Below the pieces are notes generated by a model that had not been told where the DNA came from, did no database searches, and worked only from the letters and a program-made list of their open reading frames with translations. DNA of 5,818 nucleotides from Bacillota bacterium (lineage in GTDB: Bacteria; Bacillota; Clostridia; DSM-8532): the NCBI GenBank assembly GCA_023446675.1, contig JAEXPO010000463.1:1-5818 (forward strand), given 5' to 3'. Shown piece after piece: positions 1 to 5,557 of this stretch (within the stretch, counting starts at the first letter, position 1; the number at the start of each line of letters is the position of its first letter). A program made the position numbers and the translations under genes.

Positions 1-141
1 GCCATGGTGGAGGTTTCCTTTTTCATAGCACCGGAGGATTTTGACTGGATTAAGTCCAGGCATGCCTATGGTATACTGATGCAGTCCGATGTTTTAAGCG
101 CCAAGTGGAAGGAATATACTGTGAATAAACTCCCTCTGTAA
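1..141 (+). CDS. 3' end of an unrecognised gene (partial)
   Basis: Frame 1 is open from the window edge to a TAA at 139-141 and gives 46 residues ending in the sequence KWKEYTVNKLPL. The start lies outside the window. The piece is fairly rich in aromatic residues (FF, DFDW, HAYG, KWKEY) and shows no membrane segment or motif that I recognise. It is treated as coding because the frame is open from the edge and because the next gene on the same strand begins 30 bases after its stop, with its ribosome binding site in that gap and no terminator between them. The two are therefore probably co-transcribed. No function is offered. Confidence 0.6.
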   Translation, partial: AMVEVSFFIAPEDFDWIKSRHAYGILMQSDVLSAKWKEYTVNKLPL

Positions 142-160
142 GAGAATCTGTGAGAGAAAT

Positions 161-165
161 GGAGG
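161..165 (+). promoter_or_regulatory. Ribosome binding site for the AlbA_2/ATPase gene
   Basis: GGAGG lies six bases before the GTG at 172. This spacing favours the GTG over the ATG at residue 12, and the GTG start also keeps the N-terminal helix that precedes the conserved EGEKLDFK segment. Confidence 0.7.
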
Positions 166-171
166 CCGCTG

Positions 172-1332
172 GTGGACATTCAAAAAGTCAGACAGCTTCT
201 TCGTATGGAAGAAGGAGAAAAACTTGATTTTAAAGCCCAGCTCCACCTTACCACGGAAAGCGACAAGAAGGAGCTGGTCAAGGATGTTTCGGCCATAGCC
301 AACACCAGAGGCGGACGCGGGCATATTGTTTTTGGAGTGGAGGACAAGACCAAGCGTATTCTTGGAATAGATCCCGGTGCCTTTAAAGAAGAACAAATTC
401 AGCAGATTATTTATAATCGAAGCGACCCGCCGGTTCCTGTCGGGGTGGATTTTGTTAGGCTTGAGGATAAAACCTTGGGTGTTATTTCTATTTATCGCAG
501 TGTCCATGCACCCCACCAGATTATTCAGACCGGTGCTTTTTATATTCGAAGAGGCTCCACTACGGATTTTGCAAGGCGTTCCGAGCTTGCCTCCATGATG
601 CAGGAAAACGGTTTGATGACCTATGAAACCGTAGGCCTTAAGAATGCAGGTCTGGAAGATCTGGACAGTGAGAAAATGAAAGATTATTTTTCAAGCATGA
701 GCATCTCATTGGAGCAGCACCCCAATGAGGTGCTTCTTTCTGCCTTTGGCTTTATTTCAGAAAAGGGAGGAAATGGCTATTGCCCAACCATCGGAGGCAT
801 GCTTCTTTTTGGAAGGCATCCCCAGGTCTACCTTCCCCAGAGCCATATCCTTATTACCTGGAATGAGGAAGTTCGCCTCATAACAGGGGGAATTCTGGAT
901 ATGCTTGACACGGGAGCTCAGGCAATAAGGGAAATACTTAACGAACCCGATTATCCCTTCCACGCGGTGGAGGAGGCCCTGGCCAATGCCCTGGCACATC
1001 GGGACTATACGGATCTTTCAAGAGGCATTAATGTCATCGTAAGCGACAAGGCGGTGGAAATAATTAATCCGGGGGCAATTACCCAGGGAAGCAGAGTTTA
1101 TTTAAGCCTTCGGGATTTTGCGCCTATCAGGCGCAATGCCTGGTTGTACCAGAGGCTTATTACCATTGATTCAAAAAAGAGATTTCTTAAGTCCGGCTTG
1201 GGCATGAGCCGTATCAAATCCGCCTTCGAAGGAACAGTAAAGGTAAAATTCATTAACCTTGGCAAGCAAAATACCTTTAAGGTGGTATTACCAAGAGCTC
1301 CACAGCAAAATGTAAAAAAGGAAGATGTTTAG
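172..1332 (+). CDS. AlbA_2 (Schlafen-type) domain protein with GHKL-like ATPase region
   Basis: The 386-residue protein starts at GTG. Residues about 13-135 form an AlbA_2/Schlafen-type putative nucleic-acid-binding domain: the opening EGEKLDFK, the ANTRGGRGHIVFGVED segment, and the closing YIRRGSTTDFARRSEL (about 124-139) are typical. The C-terminal half resembles the HATPase_c_4 domain of RecG-related regulators: an N-box-like EEALANALAHRDY at 267-279, NPGAI at about 299-303 and a glycine motif SGLGMSRI at 341-348. Proteins of this build are usually annotated as putative transcriptional regulators or RecG-like ATP-binding proteins; the true substrate is generally unknown. It should be cytoplasmic, as no signal or membrane segment is seen. 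Many relatives carry a winged helix after the ATPase region; here the protein ends about 38 residues after the glycine motif, so that domain appears absent. It probably shares a transcript with the preceding gene, and its last 4 bases overlap the convergent DUF1836 gene. Confidence 0.9.
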   Translation: MDIQKVRQLLRMEEGEKLDFKAQLHLTTESDKKELVKDVSAIANTRGGRGHIVFGVEDKTKRILGIDPGAFKEEQIQQIIYNRSDPPVPVGVDFVRLEDKTLGVISIYRSVHAPHQIIQTGAFYIRRGSTTDFARRSELASMMQENGLMTYETVGLKNAGLEDLDSEKMKDYFSSMSISLEQHPNEVLLSAFGFISEKGGNGYCPTIGGMLLFGRHPQVYLPQSHILITWNEEVRLITGGILDMLDTGAQAIREILNEPDYPFHAVEEALANALAHRDYTDLSRGINVIVSDKAVEIINPGAITQGSRVYLSLRDFAPIRRNAWLYQRLITIDSKKRFLKSGLGMSRIKSAFEGTVKVKFINLGKQNTFKVVLPRAPQQNVKKEDV

Positions 1333-1946
1333 CCCTTTTCCGGAGATTTGGGCTTTTCCTTTTCTTGAGAAGGGGCAGCCTGGGGCATATCCAGCCTGGA
1401 AAGGATGAACTCGGCAGCAATCCTGGAGGCGTTGGCTTCCATGGACAGCTTAAGCGCCAGCAGACGCATGCTGTCGTTGAAGCTTATTTCACTCTCATCC
1501 GACGCGGCAGTGTTAACCGTATCACGTACCCTTTCGGATACCAGGTGAAGGGTTTCTTCCTGTATTCCCTTAAAAAGGTTAAAAAGCTCGGAAATAGTGC
1601 TGTTCTCAGCTTGATGCCTGAATATGCCCGCAATATCGGACAGAGGAAGCACCTGCTTTAAATGGCATATGGCCAGAAGGTAGGCCAAATGCTCACGGGT
1701 GTATTTTTTCTGTACCGGGCGGGGAATCATCTCATTTTTCACATAATTATTGATCATGGAAGGGGTAATGGAAGGGACAGAGCGCTTGTCGTCCTGCTTT
1801 TTTGCAAACACCGACAACTGGCGCTCCATATAGGTAATAACCTGATCCATATAGAGATCAATATCCGGCAGCGCATCCCAGGTGGGGGCATTAAAGCGTC
1901 CGAACTCCTCTGTCCAGGATAGCAAATTTTCTTTCAAATCACTCAT
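1329..1946 (-). CDS. DUF1836 family MerR-like regulator
   Basis: From the ATG at 1946 this is a 205-residue protein. The N-terminal part (APTWDALPDIDLYMDQVITYME, about residues 20-41) and the following helix-turn-helix region (about 60-110, containing SMINNYVKN, IPRPVQKKYTREHLAYLL and LPLSDIAGIF) are characteristic of DUF1836 proteins, which resemble MerR-type DNA-binding domains. The C-terminal part is mostly helical and ends in a charged, Pro/Lys/Glu-rich tail. No cysteine or histidine metal site is evident, so the signal sensed is unknown. The frame stays open upstream to an ATG at 2033, but a TATAAT box at 2034-2039 lies directly before that codon, so a transcript from it would start inside the extension. 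The chosen ATG has AGGAAG at 1951-1956; an ATG at 1970 (213 residues) is the alternative. The gene converges with the AlbA_2 gene and diverges from the SGNH hydrolase gene. Confidence 0.87.
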   Translation of the reverse strand: MSDLKENLLSWTEEFGRFNAPTWDALPDIDLYMDQVITYMERQLSVFAKKQDDKRSVPSITPSMINNYVKNEMIPRPVQKKYTREHLAYLLAICHLKQVLPLSDIAGIFRHQAENSTISELFNLFKGIQEETLHLVSERVRDTVNTAASDESEISFNDSMRLLALKLSMEANASRIAAEFILSRLDMPQAAPSQEKEKPKSPEKG

Positions 1947-1950
1947 CTTA

Positions 1951-1956
1951 CTTCCT
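1951..1956 (-). promoter_or_regulatory. Ribosome binding site for the DUF1836 gene
   Basis: On the minus strand AGGAAG lies four bases before the ATG at 1946. The spacing is short but usable. The competing ATG at 1970 has AAGAAGG ten bases upstream, so the start is not settled by this alone. Confidence 0.45.
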
Positions 1957-2033
1957 TTTTCCCTCTTCATTTTCGTAAAACCTTCTTTATTATAGCGAAA
2001 GAGGGAGGGTCTTTCAAATTTTTCTTTAATCAA

Positions 2034-2062
2034 ATTATAATCTTTTGCTTACATAAAAACCA
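2034..2062 (-). promoter_or_regulatory. Candidate promoter of the DUF1836 gene
   Basis: The minus strand reads a perfect -10 box TATAAT at 2039-2034. The -35 position, 17 bases further up (2062-2057), reads TGGTTT, which is a weak match to TTGACA. Transcription would start near 2027, leaving a leader of roughly 80 bases before the ATG at 1946. No operator palindrome was identified. Confidence 0.5.
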
Positions 2063-2091
2063 TTGACGGAAAGAATAATATCCTATAACAT
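2063..2091 (+). promoter_or_regulatory. Candidate promoter of the SGNH hydrolase gene
   Basis: TTGACG at 2063-2068 is a five-of-six match to the -35 consensus. A -10 can be read either as TAACAT at 2086-2091 (17-base spacer) or as TATAAC at 2084-2089 (15-base spacer). It lies immediately beside, and back to back with, the candidate promoter of the DUF1836 gene. Confidence 0.5.
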
Positions 2092-2129
2092 AGTATTGAA
2101 AACTAGATGATACGTTTATTCATATACAT

Positions 2130-2136
2130 GAGGTGA
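2130..2136 (+). promoter_or_regulatory. Ribosome binding site for the SGNH hydrolase gene
   Basis: GAGGTGA stands five bases before the GTG at 2142. An in-frame GTG at 2133 lies inside this site and so is an unlikely start. Confidence 0.65.
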
Positions 2137-2141
2137 TTATT

Positions 2142-2852
2142 GTGTTTAAATGCGTGAAGAAAATTGAAGTTTGGGGTGACTCGGTTTTAAAAGGAGTCAT
2201 TTATGATGAACAGCGGCAGAAATACACCCGTCTTGATTCCAATAATTCCATTCTGGATCTCAACCGTCTGGGCTTTGATATAAAAAACAACGCTCGCTTC
2301 GGTATGACGGCCACCAAGGCTAAAAACCTGATGATGGGTGCACTGGAAAAGGGTGTGGATTGCCAGGCCGCTATTATCGAGTTTGGCGGGAATGACTGCG
2401 ATTATCGCTGGAACGAGGTGGCTGCGGATCCGGAGGGCAATCATCTGCCCAATACCCGTTTGGATAACTTCAAGGAGTGCATTACCGATATGGTGGATGC
2501 CCTTCGAAGGCATGGCATAACGCCTGTGCTTGTGAATCTTCCGCCCATTGATGCAGAAAAATATTTTGCATGGATTAGCAGGGGATTAAGCAAGGAGAAT
2601 ATACTCAAATGGCTTGGGGATGTCCAGAGAATATACCGCCACCATGAATGCTACAGCCTGGCGATTATGAAGCTGGCTCAGTCACTTTCCTGCGACCTTA
2701 TTGATGTGCGGGGGCCTTTCCTTCTTGCAAAAAACTACAGCCGATTTCTTTGCGAGGATGGCATTCATCCCAACAGCGAAGGGCATCATATTATGAACAG
2801 GGCCTTTGTGGAGTACGCAAGTAATAATTTTTCAGGCATTCTGTCTGTTTAA
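2142..2852 (+). CDS. SGNH/GDSL family hydrolase
   Basis: From the GTG at 2142 the protein has 236 residues, a normal size for a single-domain SGNH hydrolase. The expected blocks appear in order. The nucleophile block is VWGDSVLKG with Ser14. A glycine block follows (RFGMTATKAKN). The GGND block is at residues 82-85, with Gly and Asn as oxyanion-hole residues. The C-terminal DGIHPNSEGH has Asp206 and His209 as the rest of the triad. The family hydrolyses esters of lipids, acyl groups or acetylated sugars; the substrate cannot be read from sequence. There is no signal peptide or membrane segment, so it is probably cytoplasmic, unlike many secreted GDSL esterases. It is preceded by its own candidate promoter, shares the intergenic region with the DUF1836 regulator, and is followed by 141 bases without an obvious terminator before the next gene. 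Confidence 0.92.
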   Translation: MFKCVKKIEVWGDSVLKGVIYDEQRQKYTRLDSNNSILDLNRLGFDIKNNARFGMTATKAKNLMMGALEKGVDCQAAIIEFGGNDCDYRWNEVAADPEGNHLPNTRLDNFKECITDMVDALRRHGITPVLVNLPPIDAEKYFAWISRGLSKENILKWLGDVQRIYRHHECYSLAIMKLAQSLSCDLIDVRGPFLLAKNYSRFLCEDGIHPNSEGHHIMNRAFVEYASNNFSGILSV

Positions 2853-2906
2853 TCTGTGAGGACTCATGGGTAAACTTCTCCTAAGACATGTTTTTTAAAA
2901 GCCTTA

Positions 2907-2936
2907 AAGACAAATCGGCCGGGAAGCAGGTATAGT
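2907..2936 (+). promoter_or_regulatory. Candidate promoter of the AI-2E family gene
   Basis: TATAGT at 2931-2936 is a good -10 box. AAGACA at 2907-2912, with an 18-base spacer, is a moderate -35 match. The region between the SGNH gene and this gene has no other clear signal, and read-through from the SGNH gene is also possible. Confidence 0.4.
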
Positions 2937-2978
2937 GTAGTAAGAAAGACAAACGAGGCCGAATTTTTACATTTACGC

Positions 2979-2984
2979 AAGGAG
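2979..2984 (+). promoter_or_regulatory. Ribosome binding site for the AI-2E family gene
   Basis: AAGGAG lies nine bases before the ATG at 2994 and supports that start. Confidence 0.65.
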
Positions 2985-2993
2985 AAGCGAAAA

Positions 2994-4127
2994 ATGAGGA
3001 ACACTACCCGCAGCATCAAAATACCCATGCTTCTTATTACCTATGGCATACTGCTCTTTTTACTGGTTTCCCATCTGGATAGTGTATTTTATTATATCGG
3101 GACGGCATTTAAAATCCTTTCGCCCTTTTTCCTGGGTATCGCAGTGGCCTATACGCTTAACCTTTTAATGAGGCTTTATGAAAACAAGGTCTTTGCCTTT
3201 TTTGGAAGGTTAAAGCGACCCATTTGGAAAAAGGTGCTTCGTCCTGTTTCGCTTACGGCCACCTTTCTTACGGTTATCCTTATTTTGCTGGGCATCGGCT
3301 TTTTCATTGTTCCCCAGCTGGGGGAAAGCATCGCCCTGCTGTCGGGCAGCATTAAGCCGGAGCTTGTTGAAAAATACATTCAAAGCATTATGAGCCAGTA
3401 TGGGCTTACCGGGGACTGGTGGGAGGATTTGGCCTTCAACTGGGAAGAAATCTTCTCAAGGACAGGCCAGTTTGTATCCACTGTTGTGCCTCAGATCTAC
3501 CAGTTTACCCTCACCTTTACCAATGGACTTATAAGCCTTATTATGGGCATTATCATATCGGTGTATCTCCTGGCCTCCAAGGAAAAGCTTCTTCGTATTT
3601 TGAAAAAGCTTATTTATGCTTTTCTGCCACTTAAAGGAGCTGACTGGATTATGTCGGTGGGTACACAGACCAATAAGGCGGTATCGGGCTTTATTGCGGG
3701 GCAGGTAACGGAAGCTGCCATACTTGGTGTTTTGTGCTTTATCGGCATGCTGATTTTTCAGATGCCCTACGCGCTTTTAATCAGTGTCCTCATTGGGCTG
3801 ACAAGCCTTATTCCTATTTTCGGTGCATTTATAGGAACGGTGCCGGGGGCCTTTATTATTCTCATGGTGGATCCGGGCAAAACCCTCTGGTTCGTTCTGT
3901 TTATCATTATACTCCAGCAGGTTGAAGGAAATCTTATTTATCCCAGGGTAGTAGGCGGGAACATTGGTCTGGACGGCCTGTGGGTTCTTGTCGCTCTTAT
4001 GGTGGGCGGAAGCCTTTTCGGCATTCCGGGTATCCTGCTGGGCATTCCGGCATTTGCTGTCTTCTATGCTCTTTTGAAGCGCTACACTCATAAGCGTCTG
4101 GAGGAAAAAGACCTCACCATAGAATAG
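2994..4127 (+). CDS. AI-2E (DUF20) family transporter
   Basis: This is a 377-residue polytopic membrane protein, close to the usual length for the AI-2E/DUF20/PerM-like family. Hydrophobic segments stand out at about residues 10-28, 33-59 and 84-107. A less hydrophobic loop of about 60 residues follows, then segments at about 173-195 and several more from about 230 to 368. Family signatures include ISVYLLASKEK (188-198), the LIPIFGAFIG stretch, QQVEGNLIYPRVVG (about 308-321) and a C-terminal LWVLVALMVGGSLFGIPGILLGIP-type region near 330-355, read here as consecutive short motifs. The family name comes from TqsA and autoinducer-2 export; other members have been linked to sodium or proton antiport, so transport of AI-2 here is not established. 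The last codons form one arm of a terminator-like hairpin. No functional link to its neighbours is visible. Confidence 0.92.
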   Translation: MRNTTRSIKIPMLLITYGILLFLLVSHLDSVFYYIGTAFKILSPFFLGIAVAYTLNLLMRLYENKVFAFFGRLKRPIWKKVLRPVSLTATFLTVILILLGIGFFIVPQLGESIALLSGSIKPELVEKYIQSIMSQYGLTGDWWEDLAFNWEEIFSRTGQFVSTVVPQIYQFTLTFTNGLISLIMGIIISVYLLASKEKLLRILKKLIYAFLPLKGADWIMSVGTQTNKAVSGFIAGQVTEAAILGVLCFIGMLIFQMPYALLISVLIGLTSLIPIFGAFIGTVPGAFIILMVDPGKTLWFVLFIIILQQVEGNLIYPRVVGGNIGLDGLWVLVALMVGGSLFGIPGILLGIPAFAVFYALLKRYTHKRLEEKDLTIE

Positions 4128-4135
4128 GTGAGGTC
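4105..4135 (-). terminator. Intrinsic terminator of the thiM-thiE-HAD operon
   Basis: A perfect 9-base inverted repeat, GACCTCACC at 4110-4118 and GGTGAGGTC at 4127-4135, encloses an 8-base loop. On the minus strand the hairpin is followed directly by five T residues (4109-4105), as in a classic rho-independent terminator, 75 bases past the HAD gene stop. On the plus strand the hairpin is followed by GTTAATCC, a poor T tract, so it would terminate the membrane-protein transcript less well. One arm lies in the coding sequence and the loop/second arm contains the TAG stop of that gene. Confidence 0.8.
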
Positions 4136-4159
4136 GTTAATCCTTCAAATCGTAAAAAT

Positions 4160-4186
4160 AGTGAAAACAGTGAAAACAGTGAAAAT
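4160..4186. repeat. Three tandem 9-base repeats
   Basis: The unit AGTGAAAAC occurs at 4160-4168 and 4169-4177, and once more with the last base changed to T at 4178-4186. The preceding 9 bases (CGTAAAAAT, 4151-4159) match the unit at six positions and may be a decayed fourth copy. The repeat is in the noncoding gap between two convergent genes. It could be simple replication slippage or a protein-binding array; nothing shows which. Confidence 0.75.
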
Positions 4187-4210
4187 GAGCTTGATCAGCG
4201 CTAGCCTGTG

Positions 4211-4876
4211 TCACTGCTCAAGCAATTCAGAGAAGCTCTCAATATAGCCGTCGGCTTCTTCCGCAAAACCGTTTCGCTCGTGATGAGAGGCCGCATCATA
4301 TACGCCGATGACGCCCATACCGGCTTTTTTTGCGCTTAAAGCGGCAGAGAACACATCCTCAAAAACCAGACAGTCCCGGGCCGGCAGGCCCAGCTTTTGT
4401 GCGCCATGAAGAAAAAATTCCGGCTGGGATTTGTGAAGGCCTGTTTCCGGTACGGAAATAAAATAGTGAAAAAGCTCCAGAATACCGTTGCTTTTAAGGG
4501 CCGGCAGGTACAGGGAAGGGGAGGCGGCAGTGGACAGAGCCAGGAGTACGCCTTTTGTCTTCAACTGGTGAAGAAATTCATAGGCCAAAGGCTTGAGCCT
4601 GAGGTTTTCCGAGTATTCACAGACTGCCATGGCATGCCATTGAGCTTCAATTTCTTCAGTGGTTTCCACAAGGCCAAAGCGCTCCCTGGTATAGGCCGAG
4701 GCCTGGGAAAAGCTCATGGTGCGAAGGGCCTGAGTGTAATCGGGGGAAGGAGGGATTCCTTTTCTTTTAAGAAATTCCTCATCAATTTTTTCCCATACGC
4801 CCATGGAATCCAGAAGCGTGCCGTCCAGGTCAAAGAGAATCCCTCTGTAAGCCTTGTTTTTAAAGTGGTAAGCCAT
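4211..4876 (-). CDS. HAD family hydrolase, subfamily IA-like phosphatase in the thi operon
   Basis: This 221-residue protein shows all four HAD motifs. Motif I is FDLDGTLLDS with nucleophile Asp16 and Asp18. Motif II is the LST at 114-116. Motif III is Lys149. Motif IV is the FED with Glu173 and Asp174. A helical cap of the C1 type fits residues about 25-90. The layout is that of beta-phosphoglucomutase/phosphoglycolate phosphatase-like enzymes, which usually remove phosphate from small molecules. The ATG at 4876 is preceded by GGGAGGAA (4885-4892), and the gene begins 21 bases after the thiE stop, so it is very likely the last gene of the thiM-thiE operon. A role on a phosphorylated thiamine, thiazole or pyrimidine compound is possible from this position, but the substrate cannot be read from the sequence; a generic house-cleaning phosphatase is the main alternative. 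Confidence 0.9.
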   Translation of the reverse strand: MAYHFKNKAYRGILFDLDGTLLDSMGVWEKIDEEFLKRKGIPPSPDYTQALRTMSFSQASAYTRERFGLVETTEEIEAQWHAMAVCEYSENLRLKPLAYEFLHQLKTKGVLLALSTAASPSLYLPALKSNGILELFHYFISVPETGLHKSQPEFFLHGAQKLGLPARDCLVFEDVFSAALSAKKAGMGVIGVYDAASHHERNGFAEEADGYIESFSELLEQ

Positions 4877-4884
4877 GGATTTTG

Positions 4885-4892
4885 TTCCTCCC
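4885..4892 (-). promoter_or_regulatory. Ribosome binding site for the HAD hydrolase gene
   Basis: On the minus strand GGGAGGAA stands eight bases before the ATG at 4876, within the 21-base gap after thiE. Confidence 0.65.
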
Positions 4893-4897
4893 TATAC

Positions 4898-5557
4898 TCA
4901 AAGAGCTGAGAATGCCTCACGAAGGCTTAGTGCGGCGCTTTTGGGATCCTTTTGGGCCAGAATGGCTGAAACTACCGCCGCGCCGTCAATGCCCGTTCCC
5001 TTAAAAAGGGGCAGAGTGGAAGCGTTTATGCCTCCAATAATAACTATCGGCAGAGGAATTTCCTTCTTAATACGCTTTAGCTCCTCCATAGTGACAAGAA
5101 CCGCATCATCCTTTGTTCCTGTTGGGAACATGGCGCCCACGCCCAGATAATCGGCCCCCTCCTGAAGGGCCTTTTTTGCTTCCTCCAGGGTGGTTACCGA
5201 TACCCCCAGTATTTTATCCGGTCCCAGAAGCCGTCTTGCAACAGGCGCGGGGAGATCGCTTTGCCCCACATGAAGTCCCGCAGCGTCCACCGCCAGGGCG
5301 ATATCCAATCTGTCATTAATAATGAGAGGTACATGGAAGGAATCCGTAACGGCCTTAAGGCTTAATGCCGACTCATAGAAAGACAGAGAGCTCATTTCTT
5401 TTTCCCGGAGCTGGACGATGGTACAGCCTCCGGTCAGGGCTTGGGCGACAGAGGCCTCAAGGGTAGTCTCCTTTGGCAGAAGGCTTCTGTCGGTAACCAG
5501 GTAAAGGCTGAGATCCGAATTCTTAATCTTACCTTGATCGCTTATATCACACTTCAT
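4898..5557 (-). CDS. thiE: Thiamine-phosphate synthase ThiE
   Basis: ThiE couples hydroxymethylpyrimidine pyrophosphate with thiazole phosphate to give thiamine monophosphate in the cytoplasm. From the ATG at 5557 the protein has 219 residues, the usual length for this TIM-barrel enzyme. Recognisable stretches are LYLVTDR (18-24), VQLREKE (48-54), LIINDRLDIAL (78-88), GLHVGQSDLP (94-103), LGVSVTTLEEA (117-127), YLGVGAMFPTGTKDD (137-151), IIGGIN (173-178) and GAAVVSAI (192-199). The Arg and Lys of QLREK and the Asn-Asp of INDR are phosphate, substrate or metal contacts in the family. A TTG seven codons upstream is in frame, but the ATG has GGGAGGG (5567-5573) nine bases before it. The start of thiE overlaps the end of thiM by 11 bases, which suggests translational coupling. 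Confidence 0.96.
   Translation of the reverse strand: MKCDISDQGKIKNSDLSLYLVTDRSLLPKETTLEASVAQALTGGCTIVQLREKEMSSLSFYESALSLKAVTDSFHVPLIINDRLDIALAVDAAGLHVGQSDLPAPVARRLLGPDKILGVSVTTLEEAKKALQEGADYLGVGAMFPTGTKDDAVLVTMEELKRIKKEIPLPIVIIGGINASTLPLFKGTGIDGAAVVSAILAQKDPKSAALSLREAFSAL

Noticed and set aside
94..516. A 140-codon open frame on the minus strand.
   Set aside because: It lies opposite the well-supported AlbA_2-ATPase gene and its translation shows no recognisable family; it is a shadow frame.
1331..1354. Possible terminator hairpin (AGCCC ... GGGCT followed by TTTTCCTTTT) at the end of the AlbA_2-ATPase gene.
   Set aside because: The stem is only 5 bases with a 14-base loop and lies inside the coding end of the opposing gene; too weak to call.
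1947..2033. N-terminal extension of the DUF1836 protein to an ATG at 2033.
   Set aside because: A TATAAT box abuts that codon, the extension is basic and unlike the family's start, and better starts exist at 1970 and 1946.
2915..2962. Inverted repeat TCGGCC / GGCCGA followed by ATTTTT upstream of the AI-2E family gene, which could look like an attenuator.
   Set aside because: The stem is only 6 bases with a loop of 36 bases, and the likely transcription start lies between the arms, so the left arm would not be transcribed from the candidate promoter.
4128..4210. Direct repeats read as a possible CRISPR array or replication iterons.
   Set aside because: Units of 9 bases with no spacers rule out CRISPR, and there is no replication gene nearby to suggest an origin.
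4397..4909. A 170-codon open frame on the plus strand.
   Set aside because: It lies opposite the HAD hydrolase gene, whose four catalytic motifs are intact; the plus-strand translation is low-complexity basic sequence with no motif.
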